DNA of 64,000 nucleotides from Volutella citrinella (GCA_034401135.1 JAWZSP010000005.1:1984001-2048000); one strand, 5' to 3'. Positions 1-10,401 are shown, counted from the stretch's first letter. The notes: a model not told the origin generated them from the sequence alone. Numbers and translations: made by a program.

Positions 1-698
1 ATTGACGAGGGCCTGAGGAAGCATTGACTCGTCGCAGATGATTACCGGCCAGGCCGGGTGTCCCTTGAGCTTGACCAAAAAGTGGTCACCAGGCTTCGCA
101 TCAATATGCGTCATCTTGGCCTTGGATGCTTTTCTGTTGAGCGTCTTGCCCTTGGTTTCTCCGGCAGCGGACTTGCGTCGGCCCTTGGCCTTGGCAGAGG
201 GTGTTTCGGCGGACGCGCTGGCAGGCGCGGCCTCATCATCAGCAGGTGGAGCCGAGCTACCCTCCTCGGCAGCTGTGGCGTCGGCAGCATCTTTCGTCTC
301 GGCGTCGCCGCCCTCTGTTGTGTTTTGTTCGCCTTCAGTGGCCTTTTCGGTCGCGGATTCGGCAGGCTTGTCCTCATTTGCGGACTTCTTGGTTTCTAGA
401 ACGCGCCGCTGCGTCAGCGCGGTTCGGGTAAACAGGGAAAACGCGCCGGGAGGCAACCACCACGGCGCAAACCATGCTTCCCACAAAAGCAAGCTCCAAC
501 TGCGCGAATTGCGCAACGCATAGGGAATCAAGACTTACCGGCTGCGCGATCAGCATCCGCGTTTGTAGCATCGTCGGCGATCTTGGTGGCGCCGTCTTCC
601 AGAGTAGTCTCAACTGCCTTGGTCTCCTTGCCAGCATCGCCCTGAGCATCGGCAATAGGCGCCGCGGCGTCGGGCTTCTCTGTTGTCTGCTCTGCCAT
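1..698 (-). CDS. PWWP-domain protein, 5' part only (cut by left window edge)
   Basis: The start codon is at 698 and the gene runs leftward off the window. I read exon 1 as 698-539, a 143-bp intron (538-396; GTAAGT donor, CTAG acceptor) and exon 2 from 395 to the edge; the frame continues across this junction. The first ~150 residues are low-complexity and rich in Ala, Glu, Asp, Lys and Thr. From about residue 150 there is a conserved stretch (GDHFLVKLKGHPAWPVI) that matches the start of a PWWP domain, whose core here is HPAWP. PWWP domains generally bind DNA and methylated histone tails, so a chromatin-associated nuclear role is likely. That role is inferred from the domain; the rest of the protein is outside the window. 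The acidic, disordered N-terminus is common in fungal PWWP proteins. Confidence 0.8.
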
Positions 699-785
699 GG
701 CGGAAGAGGGTGGTTTCCAAGATGTCTGAGTGTCACGAGTCACTGGGGCTTGAGAGCTGATACAAGCTTGGGCAAAAGATAGGCG

Positions 786-793
786 AACGCGTT
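786..793. promoter_or_regulatory. MCB-like palindrome AACGCGTT
   Basis: The palindrome AACGCGTT contains the MluI cell-cycle box core ACGCGT, bound by MBF (Mbp1/Swi6) in yeasts. It lies about 90 bp upstream of the PWWP gene start at 698. A 6-bp core is expected by chance roughly once in 4 kb, so this is suggestive only. Confidence 0.35.
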
Positions 794-986
794 GCGGGTC
801 GCGTGTGGCGTGGGGACAATGGAGCGCAAGGTTTGCGGCGCGATGAAAGTGAGGTTTTGACGATAGGTTGCGCAATTGAAGATGTCAACTCCTCCCGCGT
901 TGTGCTGTGGGTTGGGGTGACGAAGGAAAAACACTGGCGGGAGATGATGGGCTGGACAGGGAAACAGTTCAACGTCACCGAAAGGT

Positions 987-1000
987 GTGTCACGTGACAC
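987..1000. promoter_or_regulatory. 14-bp perfect palindrome centred on a CACGTG E-box
   Basis: GTGTCACGTGACAC reads identically on both strands. The inner GTCACGTGAC is the preferred site type of bHLH factors of the Cbf1/USF class in fungi. It lies about 290 bp upstream of the PWWP gene start. The flanking symmetry makes chance occurrence less likely than for a bare CACGTG. Confidence 0.5.
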
Positions 1001-1513
1001 AATATCTCACCCAGACGGCGCGCGGCGTCATTAGCAAGGGCGACGAAACGCTTCGCCCGCCCGTGGACCTTCCAACCAACCACGGTACCGTCTGCACAAT
1101 GCCAGCCGTGGCATCAAAGCCACACGCGTCTGCAGCCACTCCCTTGATATGGGCCTCATTCTCGATTCTCGTTTCATCCCGGCCTCTGGTCTCCCACCCG
1201 CCTGATGGTCCATGCAGCACCAAACTGATCCTAGCGTAGATGCGACGTTGTCGGTTAGCTGGGACAAAAGTCTCTCGTGGCTCGCAACTCTTGTCGCACC
1301 ACCTCACCTCTATACGAGTGCGCTTGAATCCAGAAAACAAAACTCAAAGCGCTCATCTCACTGATATCGACCAAACGGCTGTGCAGCGTCGTATTGGCTA
1401 GTTGCAAATTCATCATCTATTCGCGTGCGATGTCGGTTGTAGATAGTCTGCCATATTGTACACGGCCATCCCTGGCAGGGGTTGGGAGGGGGCAAAAGGG
1501 ATCTTTGCGCGTC

Positions 1514-4500
1514 CTAATCCTCGTCCTCGTCCTCGTCCTCGTCCTCCTCATCCACATCCATACTTTCGGCTGCCGTGACCGAAAACTCCCGTTCCTGGTC
1601 CACGCCCACGTAACTGTCACTCATCAGGAACAACTTCAGATTGTGCTCACCTGGTGACGGTACTGTGTACTCAAGACGAACATTGAGTTCACGGCCAATC
1701 GTCACTCGCTTGATAGCCAGCAAACTCTTGGTCTTTTCGTCACCTACCACAAGCCACCAGTTTTCAATCTTCTGAGGAGGGTAGAACGGCGCATGCACAG
1801 TTTGGTCATGGCTCTCGTCCTCCTCGTCCAGGTTCCGCGAGATCTTGACGCTGAGATACGCTGGCTCACCAGCCCTAATCTCATCTTCATCTAAGATCTC
1901 GTGCTCAAGCTCGAGATCGGGGTATTTGTCGTTCGTGAAGTTGGCAGCTTGGGCAAGTTGACTCTGTGACAACCCAAGGCGGCTTACTAGCTTCTTGTAG
2001 TCGGGGTTCTCCTCCGGGTTCATGGCCTCCATGAAGTCGAAGATGTCTTTGATTCTAAATAGACCGTCAGTAACTACATCCATGGCATGAACTTCGCGTA
2101 CGTACCCGAACTCATTAGCCACCTTCACCACCTCAGGGGTGAAGTGGGGGATTTGCTTGAGGGGGCTGTCCCTATCCCACATGGCCTGGACAACCATCTG
2201 CGACATCTCCATGGCGCTCATGGCGTTGATGTGGCCATCCGACGAAAGGATATCAACCATGGAGCTGAGAAGACTGAGAACCCGCGAAATAAGGATCTCC
2301 TGGTCCTTGGCAAGATCAATGGGCAACTGCATGCGAGAGAAATGAGCCTGCAGAAGCACGAATGCCTTGAAGTGTGGCGAGTCATATACAGGAGATGTCA
2401 TCTTGACCGGCACGCGATCATAAATGCGACGCAATAGTCCCTCCTCATGCCGGCGCATCTGAACAGACTCGAACTCGGTAGCAGAAGTGACAATCTCCAT
2501 GATTCCCTTGAGCTTTGTACGAGCGCTGAGAGATAGAAGGAATGTCTGCATCGTAATGTAAGAGATGTTGTAATAGGCAGCAATCATCGCCGCATTCTGC
2601 GGTGCCACGGTGCCATCATCTTCGTCATAGTCAACAATCTTGGATTCGCTCAGTTCTCGGAGCGTCGTTTCCACCAAATCGGTCATGAAGTTGTTCACGC
2701 CGTCCTGAGTTGGGTTTGTCAAGTAATAATAACTCGGGTTGGCCAAAAGGCGACGGTAGAAGTAAGTATACGTCGACCAGTCCATTGCATCTTCGCCCGA
2801 CTCGATCATTTTCGTGCTGATCTCGGTGACGAAGACATCATGGAGATAGTTGTGCAGGTGAGACTCGACAGGCAAAGCTTCGTTCAGGAACTTCTTGTAG
2901 TAGTCCCGCTTCACCTGGGGAAGCATGAGCACACCACGTCCGCGGCCATCCTTGGAAGGGCGGAGGGCCTTTCCGAACATGTGCAATACCTCACTCAGGG
3001 GATAGTCGACATATCTGTGTTCGCGGCCCTCGAAGTACTGTGTGCCCATCACAATGACAAGGTGGGCTGTGCTGTTCAATTCCCAGCAAACATCACGAGA
3101 GGCCACGAGCACTTGAATAGCACCGTTGTCAAAAAGATGCTTGACGATCCGCTTGTCGCTCTGGCTCAGAGCCTCGTGGTAGTAACCAATACCATGTGAG
3201 AGAGCCTCGGCGAGGGCTTCCTCGTGGATACGCTCGAGGAGGGGCTGCATCTGCTGGACATCAACATGAAGGAAGCGATCCTCATCGTCGTCAGCAACAC
3301 AGGCCGCCAGCAAGTCCCGTGCTGTGTTTCGAGTTTGCTTGCGACTAGGTACAAAGACCATCGCCGGCTTGTCAGGCGACATTTGTGTAATTGCCACGTA
3401 AGTCGGCTTGGCCATCGCCAACATCAGGGAAGGGAAATGAGGGTTGGAGAACGATTGGAGATGAAGCTCCAGAGGGACGGGCCTGACATGGGGGCTGAAA
3501 TTGTAAATGTCATGCTTTTTGGCACCAATCCATTCACCAATATCCCGGGCATTTGCCAATGAAACACTCAGGGCAATGATTCGCATGGGCAGTTCAGTTT
3601 GCATGCGGATACCAAGCATACGGGCAACCACGGTTTCGTAGATGTATCCTTGGAAGCCTCCCAAGAGGTGAATCTCATCAGCGATGAATAGTTGCACCGT
3701 CTGAACATTTTTGCGGCGTCTCCATTGCCGGGACAGGACATCCCACTGGGTGGGTGTGGCGAGAATAAGATCACCCTGCTCAAGAAGCTTCAGATCCGTC
3801 GCCGTCTCACCAGTCAACTTGACAATCTCTTTGCCTCCGTTCAGAGGAGCAAGTCGCTTCTGCCAGTCTTGGTGGCGAGCATCCACAAGCTCTTGAACAG
3901 GCGCAATATAGACAGCACGTCCCGCATCGCTCTGGGTCCAGTGGCGCAACAGAGCGAATTCGGCGCAGACGGTCTTTCCACTTCCCGTAGGAGCTCCAAT
4001 AAATACATTCTGGTCAGTCTTCAATAGTGAGTTGAATGTCTGTGTCTGGATGCGGTTGAACTGGCGCCAGTCCGGATACAGGTCGACATAGCTTTGAACC
4101 TTCAATGCTGACACGGGCAAGGGCTGGAGCTCAAGAAGCTCCGTGTGGGGTGGGAACTTCTCGGGCAGGATCAACTTGTGGAAAGGAACAGCGACCCTGG
4201 TCTCAGCATGCATCCACCTGTCGGACACGACTGAAACAAAGTAGTTTGGTGGCATTGGATCAGTTATGGGGACGGTAAAGTCAACGATGTGCTCATTGGA
4301 CTCAGACTCGGCATAGTCCTTGCGCAGGAGGAACGTGTCGTGGAAGAGAACATCTTCGCCGTCGCAGTCTTCAACCAAGATCCAGAAGTTTTCGGCAGCA
4401 CCGTGAACGGAGTCGTCCCACTCGAAGTTGGGTGTGATGGACAGCTCGACGCGCAGCATGGACCTAGTCATGGGTTGCACCTGGGCTTGGACTTCGACGC

Positions 4501-7500
4501 GAGGGAACTTCGCAACCAGGGCACAGGCAGTGCGCCCAGACTTGGGCATTCCCAAGAGCTCGCCCATACGAGGGGGGTCAAGGTCAAAATAACTGCTCCA
4601 AGCCACGTCAATTCGCTCGGCCTTGGTATAGATCTCTCTTGGGCAGCTCGGGAACTGGCGGAGGGGCGACATGGTAGGCCACATTCGCTTCTCTGCCATC
4701 TTGCACAAGTCAAGTGCAGTTTTCGCGACAGAGGCCCAACCCTTCTTTAGAGTAATCTCGAAGATCGCTCGCAGAATTCGGCCGGCAGATTGCGTAACAT
4801 AAACCATGTCAGCCATGAGAGCAAGGCCGTCCAGCTTGAGCCGGGAGATGTACGCCTGAAGAAGTACATTGATCTTGGCGTGTGGCTCCTCAATGCTCTC
4901 CTTGACCGGGATAGGCACACGCCCGAGTAGCTTGGCGAGCTCCAGCTTCTCATCTTGCCGAACAGGAATGTACTTGAACTCAGCACTGAGTGAGAAGACG
5001 CGGAATAGCTCAATGGTCGTGATCGATGGCTGGATTAGGTTGTTGTAGGTATCCATGGAGCCGTGAGTGATGTAGTAGTGGGATGCGATGCGGCCAAGCT
5101 CAGTGGATTGGAATTTTCCAGTCTTGTCATCATATTTAATGAGATTCGAATTCCTGAGAACCATGGCGGCTGAATGGATCAAATCGACTCGCTTTTGCTC
5201 CAAGGCTTCGTCGTCCTCATACTCCGCACCAACCTGGTACAGGCCGGGTGATCGAAGCATTCGAACAAACAAATAGGTATACCCCAGCCACTCAACACCT
5301 TCATCGCGAGTGCGAACATTACCCAAGACAACTTCAGCGTTGAGGTTATCGACCAACTTGCTGACGAACTGACTCTCGATTGGAAGCTGTTGGTTCAGGA
5401 GAGACAGATAGTACTGCATCTCGCTTTGCGTTGTGATAATAATGCCTTCTCCGTAGGTGTCATATTGAGGTCTTCCAGCTCGGCCCAGCATCTGCAAAAC
5501 ATCTTGGGGGCTGAGTTCAACCCAGCTACCCTTCTCGGGAGAGTAGACTTGAGTTCCCTTGATAATAACTGTGTGCGCGGGCAAATTCACGCCCCAAGCC
5601 AATGTCGCAGTGCACACCAGAACTTGAATAGCACCTCGTGCGAAGAGGTCTTCCACATCAATCCTGTCCGCACGACTCATACCAGCATGATGGATACCAA
5701 ATCCATACGGAAGGAGGTCCTTGAGCTCGGCATCGTTGGCCTGGCTAGCGGATTCGTTGAGTACCTCTCGGCTTCCTGCATCGTGACGAAGAATCTGGTT
5801 TATGGTGTCCATTTCAAGGGCCTTGTCGCGGACATATCGGGCAGTTTTCGAGGTTTCTTTTCGCGAATGGACAAAAATGAGCATCTGGTTTCTGTTGGTG
5901 CCGACATGCTCGATGACCTTGTTATAAGTCACATCATTCATCGTCTTGAGCTGCTTGATAGCCTTGCGATCCGTGACACCAATGAATTCTTGCCGGAGAG
6001 GGCAAGGTCGGTATGTGCCATCAAAGTGGAACATATCTTTCTTCATATCCACTCGCAAAAAGCTAGCGACATCACGGTAGTTGGGCAGAGTCGCAGACAG
6101 ACCAAGGATTCGAACAGGCTCTCCGGTCTGCTCTGTCTTGCGGATTGTTCGACCAACAATGCTTTCCAAAACAGGACCACGGTCATCGTGGAGCAAGTGA
6201 ATTTCGTCGATAATTATCAACCGTACCAAGTTGGTGTAAGTCAAATCGTTGGACTTCCTGGTGATGACGTCCCACTTCTCCGGTGTAGTCACAATGATTT
6301 GCGTTTCGGCAATTTGTTGTTTGGTAAGTTGGCGGTCACCGGTCAACTCAGCAACACGAATGCCGAATGGCTCGAGGCGAGTTCCAAGATTACCGACTTG
6401 TTCCTGGACGAGCGCCTTCAGCGGAGCAATGCAGACGATCTTGAAGGCATCGAGGTCGATATCACCAGTCGTCGGATTGCGGTGCTTCCCGATCTCTCGA
6501 AGAATTGTGAGCATACCAACATTGGTCTTGCCACTGCCTGTCGGGGCGCAAACCAGCATGTTTCCGTCGCCGTCGAAAGCAGATGCGTAGCACCTGGACT
6601 GAATCTTGTTCAGAGAAGTGTTCTTGCTAAATGGAGGACGCGCCCACTCAGGCATGTCGGTAATAGGCATCTCAAAGTCGTTGGGTTCGTTTCGCTTCTT
6701 CGGCGTAGGAATATGGATCTCCTCGTAACCCTTGAATGTTCGCTTAGTCGAGCCTTCGGGCAATCGAACCTTGGGGTTTGTCATGAGATGGTTACCCTGG
6801 TCAAACACGAGGTTGTCCAGGTTGATCAACTTCTTGGGCTGCAGACCTCCTACGAGCTGTCCCTCAGCTCGCTCGGATTTGGGCGCCTCGGCGGTGAAAG
6901 ACGCCGGAACGTCAATGTCCATCTTGATATCAGCCTTGCCCTTCTTGTCGTCAGCCGTGCTCTTGCCTCGAAGCTCGTTTAATATCCATTGCAGGCCCTC
7001 AGAGGCCATCTCTCTCTCGATATTGGCCCGTTCCTCTGGAGATTCTGCCCGTGCAAGTTTGGTGAGCCAGAACACTTTCTCCCTATTTTCAACAAGCTTC
7101 TGGACAAGCTCATGGTGCTCAAAGTCAAAAAGCTCCATGAGGTCGTTTTCGATCTCACGAAGAGACTTCTCTTCGCCGTCAGCTTCGTCGGGCTCGCCAG
7201 AGAGAATTCGAAGCGCCTCCTTTGTCTTGTCGGTCTGTTCATGGGCATCGGGGCAGAAAGAGCCAATCTGTCGCTGAAGCCAGAATGCATCAATGTCACG
7301 GGCGGGCACAGCGCGCTTGGTCGTACTATCGTCCTTGTCGTTGTCTGTGGGTGCCGAATCCAGGATCATCTCGTCGTCCAGGCCCTCGGGTTTTCCGTTC
7401 TCTTCCCCTTCGCCGTCTTCGCCTTCCTGATCTTCTTCATCTTCGGATGACTCGTCTCGAACCTCATTGACGATACCGCCTTCGTCGTCTTCGTCGTCTT

Positions 7501-8188
7501 CATCGAAGGCAACAGCGACACCCTGACGCTCATCGATCTCAGCATCGTCCCCATCGGCGTTGCCCATTGCCACATCCTCGTCGTCGTCTTGAGCGTCATA
7601 ATCTGTAATCTTCTTGCCTAGGTTCACCAACTCGTTGAACTGCTTGGGGTTCAATGTCACGCCCAGGATATCGTCGATCTCCTTCTTCTTATCCAGATCT
7701 TTCAGGTCGTCGTCCTTCAGATACTCCAGCACAGCGTCGGCAGCACTGCGCACAACCTCGTGGGGAACATCTCCAAGACTATTCGCGACTAACGTGAGGA
7801 TAAGATCGAAGGTCGCTCGAGTCGCGGGGGTTCGGGGCCGGTAGGTAATGCCTTCCACCAGCAGATCGTTGGCGCCAAGAACGCCAGTTCCTCGCAGTTG
7901 AGCTGCCTCGCCTTTTCGTCGTCGTTGCTCTCGTGCTAGAATATCTTGTCCTTCTTTCAGACTTCCTCTCTCGATATCGGGGAGGCCAGGTTGCTTCTTC
8001 TGCTTAGGCGCGTTGTCGCGAGCGACGTGCGCGCCCATGTCCTTGATGCTCAAGCGCCCGGCTAGCGACTCTGGATCACCAGTGGCCTCATCGGTTCGTC
8101 GAGTAACAAACCGACGGTCCGCCTGGAGAACCAGGTTCGACATGGCCGAGTACTTGTACTGCGACACATCCCGATTCGCGTCCGTCAT
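1514..8188 (-). CDS. BRR2: Brr2, U5 snRNP pre-mRNA splicing RNA helicase
   Basis: This intronless gene encodes 2224 aa, close to the usual ~2150-2220 aa of Brr2. Brr2 unwinds the U4/U6 duplex when the spliceosome is activated. An acidic N-terminal region (residues ~200-300) precedes two Ski2-like helicase cassettes, each followed by a Sec63-like domain. The active first cassette has Walker A APTGSGKT (~546), DEIH (~660), SATLP, and motif VI LGRAGRPQYD (~903). The second cassette keeps GAPTGSGKT (~1399) and DEIH (~1503), but its motif III is SVSLA and its motif VI is degenerate (FGKALRPSKDG, ~1739). That matches the catalytically weak C-terminal cassette known in Brr2. The protein ends in an acidic tail encoded by a hexanucleotide repeat. 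It diverges from the coiled-coil gene at 8842. Identification is secure. Confidence 0.97.
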   Translation of the reverse strand: MTDANRDVSQYKYSAMSNLVLQADRRFVTRRTDEATGDPESLAGRLSIKDMGAHVARDNAPKQKKQPGLPDIERGSLKEGQDILAREQRRRKGEAAQLRGTGVLGANDLLVEGITYRPRTPATRATFDLILTLVANSLGDVPHEVVRSAADAVLEYLKDDDLKDLDKKKEIDDILGVTLNPKQFNELVNLGKKITDYDAQDDDEDVAMGNADGDDAEIDERQGVAVAFDEDDEDDEGGIVNEVRDESSEDEEDQEGEDGEGEENGKPEGLDDEMILDSAPTDNDKDDSTTKRAVPARDIDAFWLQRQIGSFCPDAHEQTDKTKEALRILSGEPDEADGEEKSLREIENDLMELFDFEHHELVQKLVENREKVFWLTKLARAESPEERANIEREMASEGLQWILNELRGKSTADDKKGKADIKMDIDVPASFTAEAPKSERAEGQLVGGLQPKKLINLDNLVFDQGNHLMTNPKVRLPEGSTKRTFKGYEEIHIPTPKKRNEPNDFEMPITDMPEWARPPFSKNTSLNKIQSRCYASAFDGDGNMLVCAPTGSGKTNVGMLTILREIGKHRNPTTGDIDLDAFKIVCIAPLKALVQEQVGNLGTRLEPFGIRVAELTGDRQLTKQQIAETQIIVTTPEKWDVITRKSNDLTYTNLVRLIIIDEIHLLHDDRGPVLESIVGRTIRKTEQTGEPVRILGLSATLPNYRDVASFLRVDMKKDMFHFDGTYRPCPLRQEFIGVTDRKAIKQLKTMNDVTYNKVIEHVGTNRNQMLIFVHSRKETSKTARYVRDKALEMDTINQILRHDAGSREVLNESASQANDAELKDLLPYGFGIHHAGMSRADRIDVEDLFARGAIQVLVCTATLAWGVNLPAHTVIIKGTQVYSPEKGSWVELSPQDVLQMLGRAGRPQYDTYGEGIIITTQSEMQYYLSLLNQQLPIESQFVSKLVDNLNAEVVLGNVRTRDEGVEWLGYTYLFVRMLRSPGLYQVGAEYEDDEALEQKRVDLIHSAAMVLRNSNLIKYDDKTGKFQSTELGRIASHYYITHGSMDTYNNLIQPSITTIELFRVFSLSAEFKYIPVRQDEKLELAKLLGRVPIPVKESIEEPHAKINVLLQAYISRLKLDGLALMADMVYVTQSAGRILRAIFEITLKKGWASVAKTALDLCKMAEKRMWPTMSPLRQFPSCPREIYTKAERIDVAWSSYFDLDPPRMGELLGMPKSGRTACALVAKFPRVEVQAQVQPMTRSMLRVELSITPNFEWDDSVHGAAENFWILVEDCDGEDVLFHDTFLLRKDYAESESNEHIVDFTVPITDPMPPNYFVSVVSDRWMHAETRVAVPFHKLILPEKFPPHTELLELQPLPVSALKVQSYVDLYPDWRQFNRIQTQTFNSLLKTDQNVFIGAPTGSGKTVCAEFALLRHWTQSDAGRAVYIAPVQELVDARHQDWQKRLAPLNGGKEIVKLTGETATDLKLLEQGDLILATPTQWDVLSRQWRRRKNVQTVQLFIADEIHLLGGFQGYIYETVVARMLGIRMQTELPMRIIALSVSLANARDIGEWIGAKKHDIYNFSPHVRPVPLELHLQSFSNPHFPSLMLAMAKPTYVAITQMSPDKPAMVFVPSRKQTRNTARDLLAACVADDDEDRFLHVDVQQMQPLLERIHEEALAEALSHGIGYYHEALSQSDKRIVKHLFDNGAIQVLVASRDVCWELNSTAHLVIVMGTQYFEGREHRYVDYPLSEVLHMFGKALRPSKDGRGRGVLMLPQVKRDYYKKFLNEALPVESHLHNYLHDVFVTEISTKMIESGEDAMDWSTYTYFYRRLLANPSYYYLTNPTQDGVNNFMTDLVETTLRELSESKIVDYDEDDGTVAPQNAAMIAAYYNISYITMQTFLLSLSARTKLKGIMEIVTSATEFESVQMRRHEEGLLRRIYDRVPVKMTSPVYDSPHFKAFVLLQAHFSRMQLPIDLAKDQEILISRVLSLLSSMVDILSSDGHINAMSAMEMSQMVVQAMWDRDSPLKQIPHFTPEVVKVANEFGYVREVHAMDVVTDGLFRIKDIFDFMEAMNPEENPDYKKLVSRLGLSQSQLAQAANFTNDKYPDLELEHEILDEDEIRAGEPAYLSVKISRNLDEEDESHDQTVHAPFYPPQKIENWWLVVGDEKTKSLLAIKRVTIGRELNVRLEYTVPSPGEHNLKLFLMSDSYVGVDQEREFSVTAAESMDVDEEDEDEDEDED
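1519..1542. repeat. hexanucleotide repeat CCTCGT x4 inside the BRR2 C-terminal tail
   Basis: Four perfect copies of CCTCGT on the + strand, followed by imperfect copies, encode the alternating Asp-Glu tail of Brr2 just before its stop codon. Such a repeat could vary in copy number between strains without breaking the frame. Confidence 0.8.
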
Positions 8189-8841
8189 GGTGACTTGCTT
8201 AGTGGTGGAAGCTCTGTTATGGTGGGAGAATGTCGATTTCTCGACAAAAGCTCGCGGAGCTCGTCCGCTAAAAATTCATGGGTTGTCCTCTCGTTTCGGC
8301 CGCGTCAACGTGCAGCTGCTGGCCTGATGACTTAGTTTCTGCGAATGATGTACAGTCGTCGAGGATGCCCGCTCTGTCACCAAGATCGAAGAGTTGACTG
8401 CGCGCGATCGTAAATTTCAGATCTCAGCCTTCCAGGCTGCGAGCACTAGCCCCCTGTTGGATTAGCGCTCCTCAGGCGCAAGTGTGGCTTGTGTGTCCTG
8501 GGCTCGCCAACCAAGGCAACAGGCTCAGGCGAGCCCGGCTCACTCCCAGAAACTCCCGCCAGGCTAATTAAACCTATCCGTTATACAAGTAGGGCATTTT
8601 GCCTCAATCGCAGCACTATCTCTAAATAATATCGCTTGGAAGAGGTCAGGTGGACCAAGAAGAGGGCCGCACCAGCCACAGTATCGGTGTGCCTTCGATC
8701 AACAAACAAAAGGAGCCCCGCAACATCTCGGCATATGAGCAAGGTACGTACCTCTACAGCGAGTAACTCCTGGTTTGTTGCAAGCACATTGGAAATTCCA
8801 GGTTACCTATGGAAACTCACCACTAAAAATGACAAAACACG
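8189..8841. other. divergent intergenic region between BRR2 and the coiled-coil gene
   Basis: About 650 bp separate the two start codons, so it probably holds both promoters and 5' UTRs. A GTACGTA donor-like site near 8743 could belong to a 5' UTR intron of the rightward gene. I see no strong TATA box or tandem motif. Confidence 0.5.
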
Positions 8842-10401
8842 ATGTCGAGCCCACAGGATTCCTTTCAAAAACTGCAAAATAACCTGGAGCCGTACATCAA
8901 ACCACGGGAACAGGTCAACTACATCCGACGCGTTCTGGCGTTGCACCTGGGATCATGCTCACATGATGGAGCCATCAGGCAACCAGCGTCCCTATCGGAC
9001 ATGTCAAAGGACATCACTCTAGATCCAGACTTGAATGGTGTCCAGCGAGATCTCGTGGAAGCATGGAGGGCTAATGTCGAAGCCCGTCGGAAGTTCAAGG
9101 AGATGGCGCACTCGAGCAACACTCATCCCCCATCGGCACCCCCGCCGACGGGATCAAACTGCAACGACTTCATTACAGAGCGCGTTGCCTATCTCAAACT
9201 TCAGGATAAGCAAAACAGGCTGTCGGTCGTTCAGAACTATCTTGATGTTCTTATTGAGAAGCCGGCAGCCTCTCCAGCATTTTTGAGCCCCGAGGTCATG
9301 TTCGAAAGTGGCAGATCCCTTCCTGCTGTGCCGAAAGAGGTCGTCAATAGTATCGTGGCCCAGCAGACAATCGAAAAACCTGATATCCCGAGGCAGGTTT
9401 CCCAACTAGAAAAGACGGTGTTGAGGGCAAAGCTACTCCTTCGTCGCGAGGAGCAGCTTCTCCAAGAGACCAAGACGACATCTCAGCATATATCAGACGT
9501 CCTCAGCAATGGCACGAGGCTAGAGGCCCTCAACGCAACTCGCAATGAACTTATATCCTGGATGGAGCTTGAACTGGGAAAGGCAGGCGATGAGGATGCC
9601 GAAGAAGGGACCAACACAGGCCCATTGAGCTTCGAGGCGATGGCGGCTGAGAAGGCCAGTGTGAACGCGCATCTAGTCGCCATCCGAGAGAATTATGCGA
9701 GGTATCTCGTTTCTCGAAGAGAGCTTCTCAACGCCCTATCGGAGCCGCCTCAACCCTCCTTGCCCCCAGTTTCGGGGTCAACAACGCTGTACGCCGACAA
9801 CAAAGACCCGGGTCCGGTCATGAACAACCACCTCCTCATACCCTATGTGGAGACACTTCTCGCTCTCTCATGGAGGCAGAAGGGTTTGATCGCCCAGAAA
9901 TCTCACACAAACTCTACTCTCGTCAGGGAAATCAAGGACAGCAGTCAGGTGCTTGGCCGTCTAGCAGAGGAAAGCCAGCTGCTGCCGGCGCACCCCGTAT
10001 CAGACTCATCGGAAAGGCGACGGTCTACGAGTCTAGGCCCCCTGCTTCCTTCTCCTTCAGAGCGCCCGAGCCTGGCAGGCAAGATTCGGCCTTGGATTTT
10101 CGCTTCAGATGCAGCCAAAATCGCCACACTCGAGATGGTTGCCGAGAACGTCGAGGGCGGCCAACTCGCTTTAGAAAACTCCATGCAGTCACTCCACAAC
10201 ATTGATCAGCTGCTGGGGAATGGCCCGGCAGGAGAAGTCGGCAACGAGTCTACAGAGGATGTTTGGCTGAACAACGAGGCAGGCAGTGCCGCCGCGCCCA
10301 GAAAGCACACGGAAACGAGAGATGCGGAGAGCTCGGCAAGAGACATGTGGTCCAAACTTCACGGTAATCTAGGCCTGATAGGGCAGGATGATGCAGTCTA
10401 A
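8842..10401 (+). CDS. unrecognised coiled-coil protein, 519 aa
   Basis: A single open frame of 519 aa with coding-like composition and a plausible start (CACG before ATG TCG). I do not recognise the family. The N-terminal ~75 residues look globular. Heptad-like helices rich in Leu, Lys, Glu and Arg occur around residues 184-215 and 265-300. A Pro-rich stretch follows near 305-320, and a Ser/Arg-rich low-complexity segment near 390-410. There is no signal peptide, membrane segment or catalytic motif. The layout would suit a structural or complex subunit, for instance at the cytoskeleton or kinetochore, but that is a guess from architecture only. A poly(A)-like AATAAA lies 32 bp after the stop, and its 3' end converges on RFC2 only ~140 bp away. 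Confidence 0.8.
   Translation: MSSPQDSFQKLQNNLEPYIKPREQVNYIRRVLALHLGSCSHDGAIRQPASLSDMSKDITLDPDLNGVQRDLVEAWRANVEARRKFKEMAHSSNTHPPSAPPPTGSNCNDFITERVAYLKLQDKQNRLSVVQNYLDVLIEKPAASPAFLSPEVMFESGRSLPAVPKEVVNSIVAQQTIEKPDIPRQVSQLEKTVLRAKLLLRREEQLLQETKTTSQHISDVLSNGTRLEALNATRNELISWMELELGKAGDEDAEEGTNTGPLSFEAMAAEKASVNAHLVAIRENYARYLVSRRELLNALSEPPQPSLPPVSGSTTLYADNKDPGPVMNNHLLIPYVETLLALSWRQKGLIAQKSHTNSTLVREIKDSSQVLGRLAEESQLLPAHPVSDSSERRRSTSLGPLLPSPSERPSLAGKIRPWIFASDAAKIATLEMVAENVEGGQLALENSMQSLHNIDQLLGNGPAGEVGNESTEDVWLNNEAGSAAAPRKHTETRDAESSARDMWSKLHGNLGLIGQDDAV

Larger units (their letters stand above)
699..1513. other. intergenic: PWWP gene upstream region and BRR2 3' flank
   Basis: No gene is supported here. 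The left part is the upstream region of the PWWP gene and the right part is the 3' flank of BRR2. It contains the two promoter motifs listed separately (786-793 and 987-1000). Short open frames across it show no family motif and no splice support. Confidence 0.6.

Noticed and set aside
5390..6982. 530-codon open frame on the + strand inside BRR2
   Set aside because: It is antisense to the helicase core of BRR2, has no motif and is explained by codon bias of the true gene.
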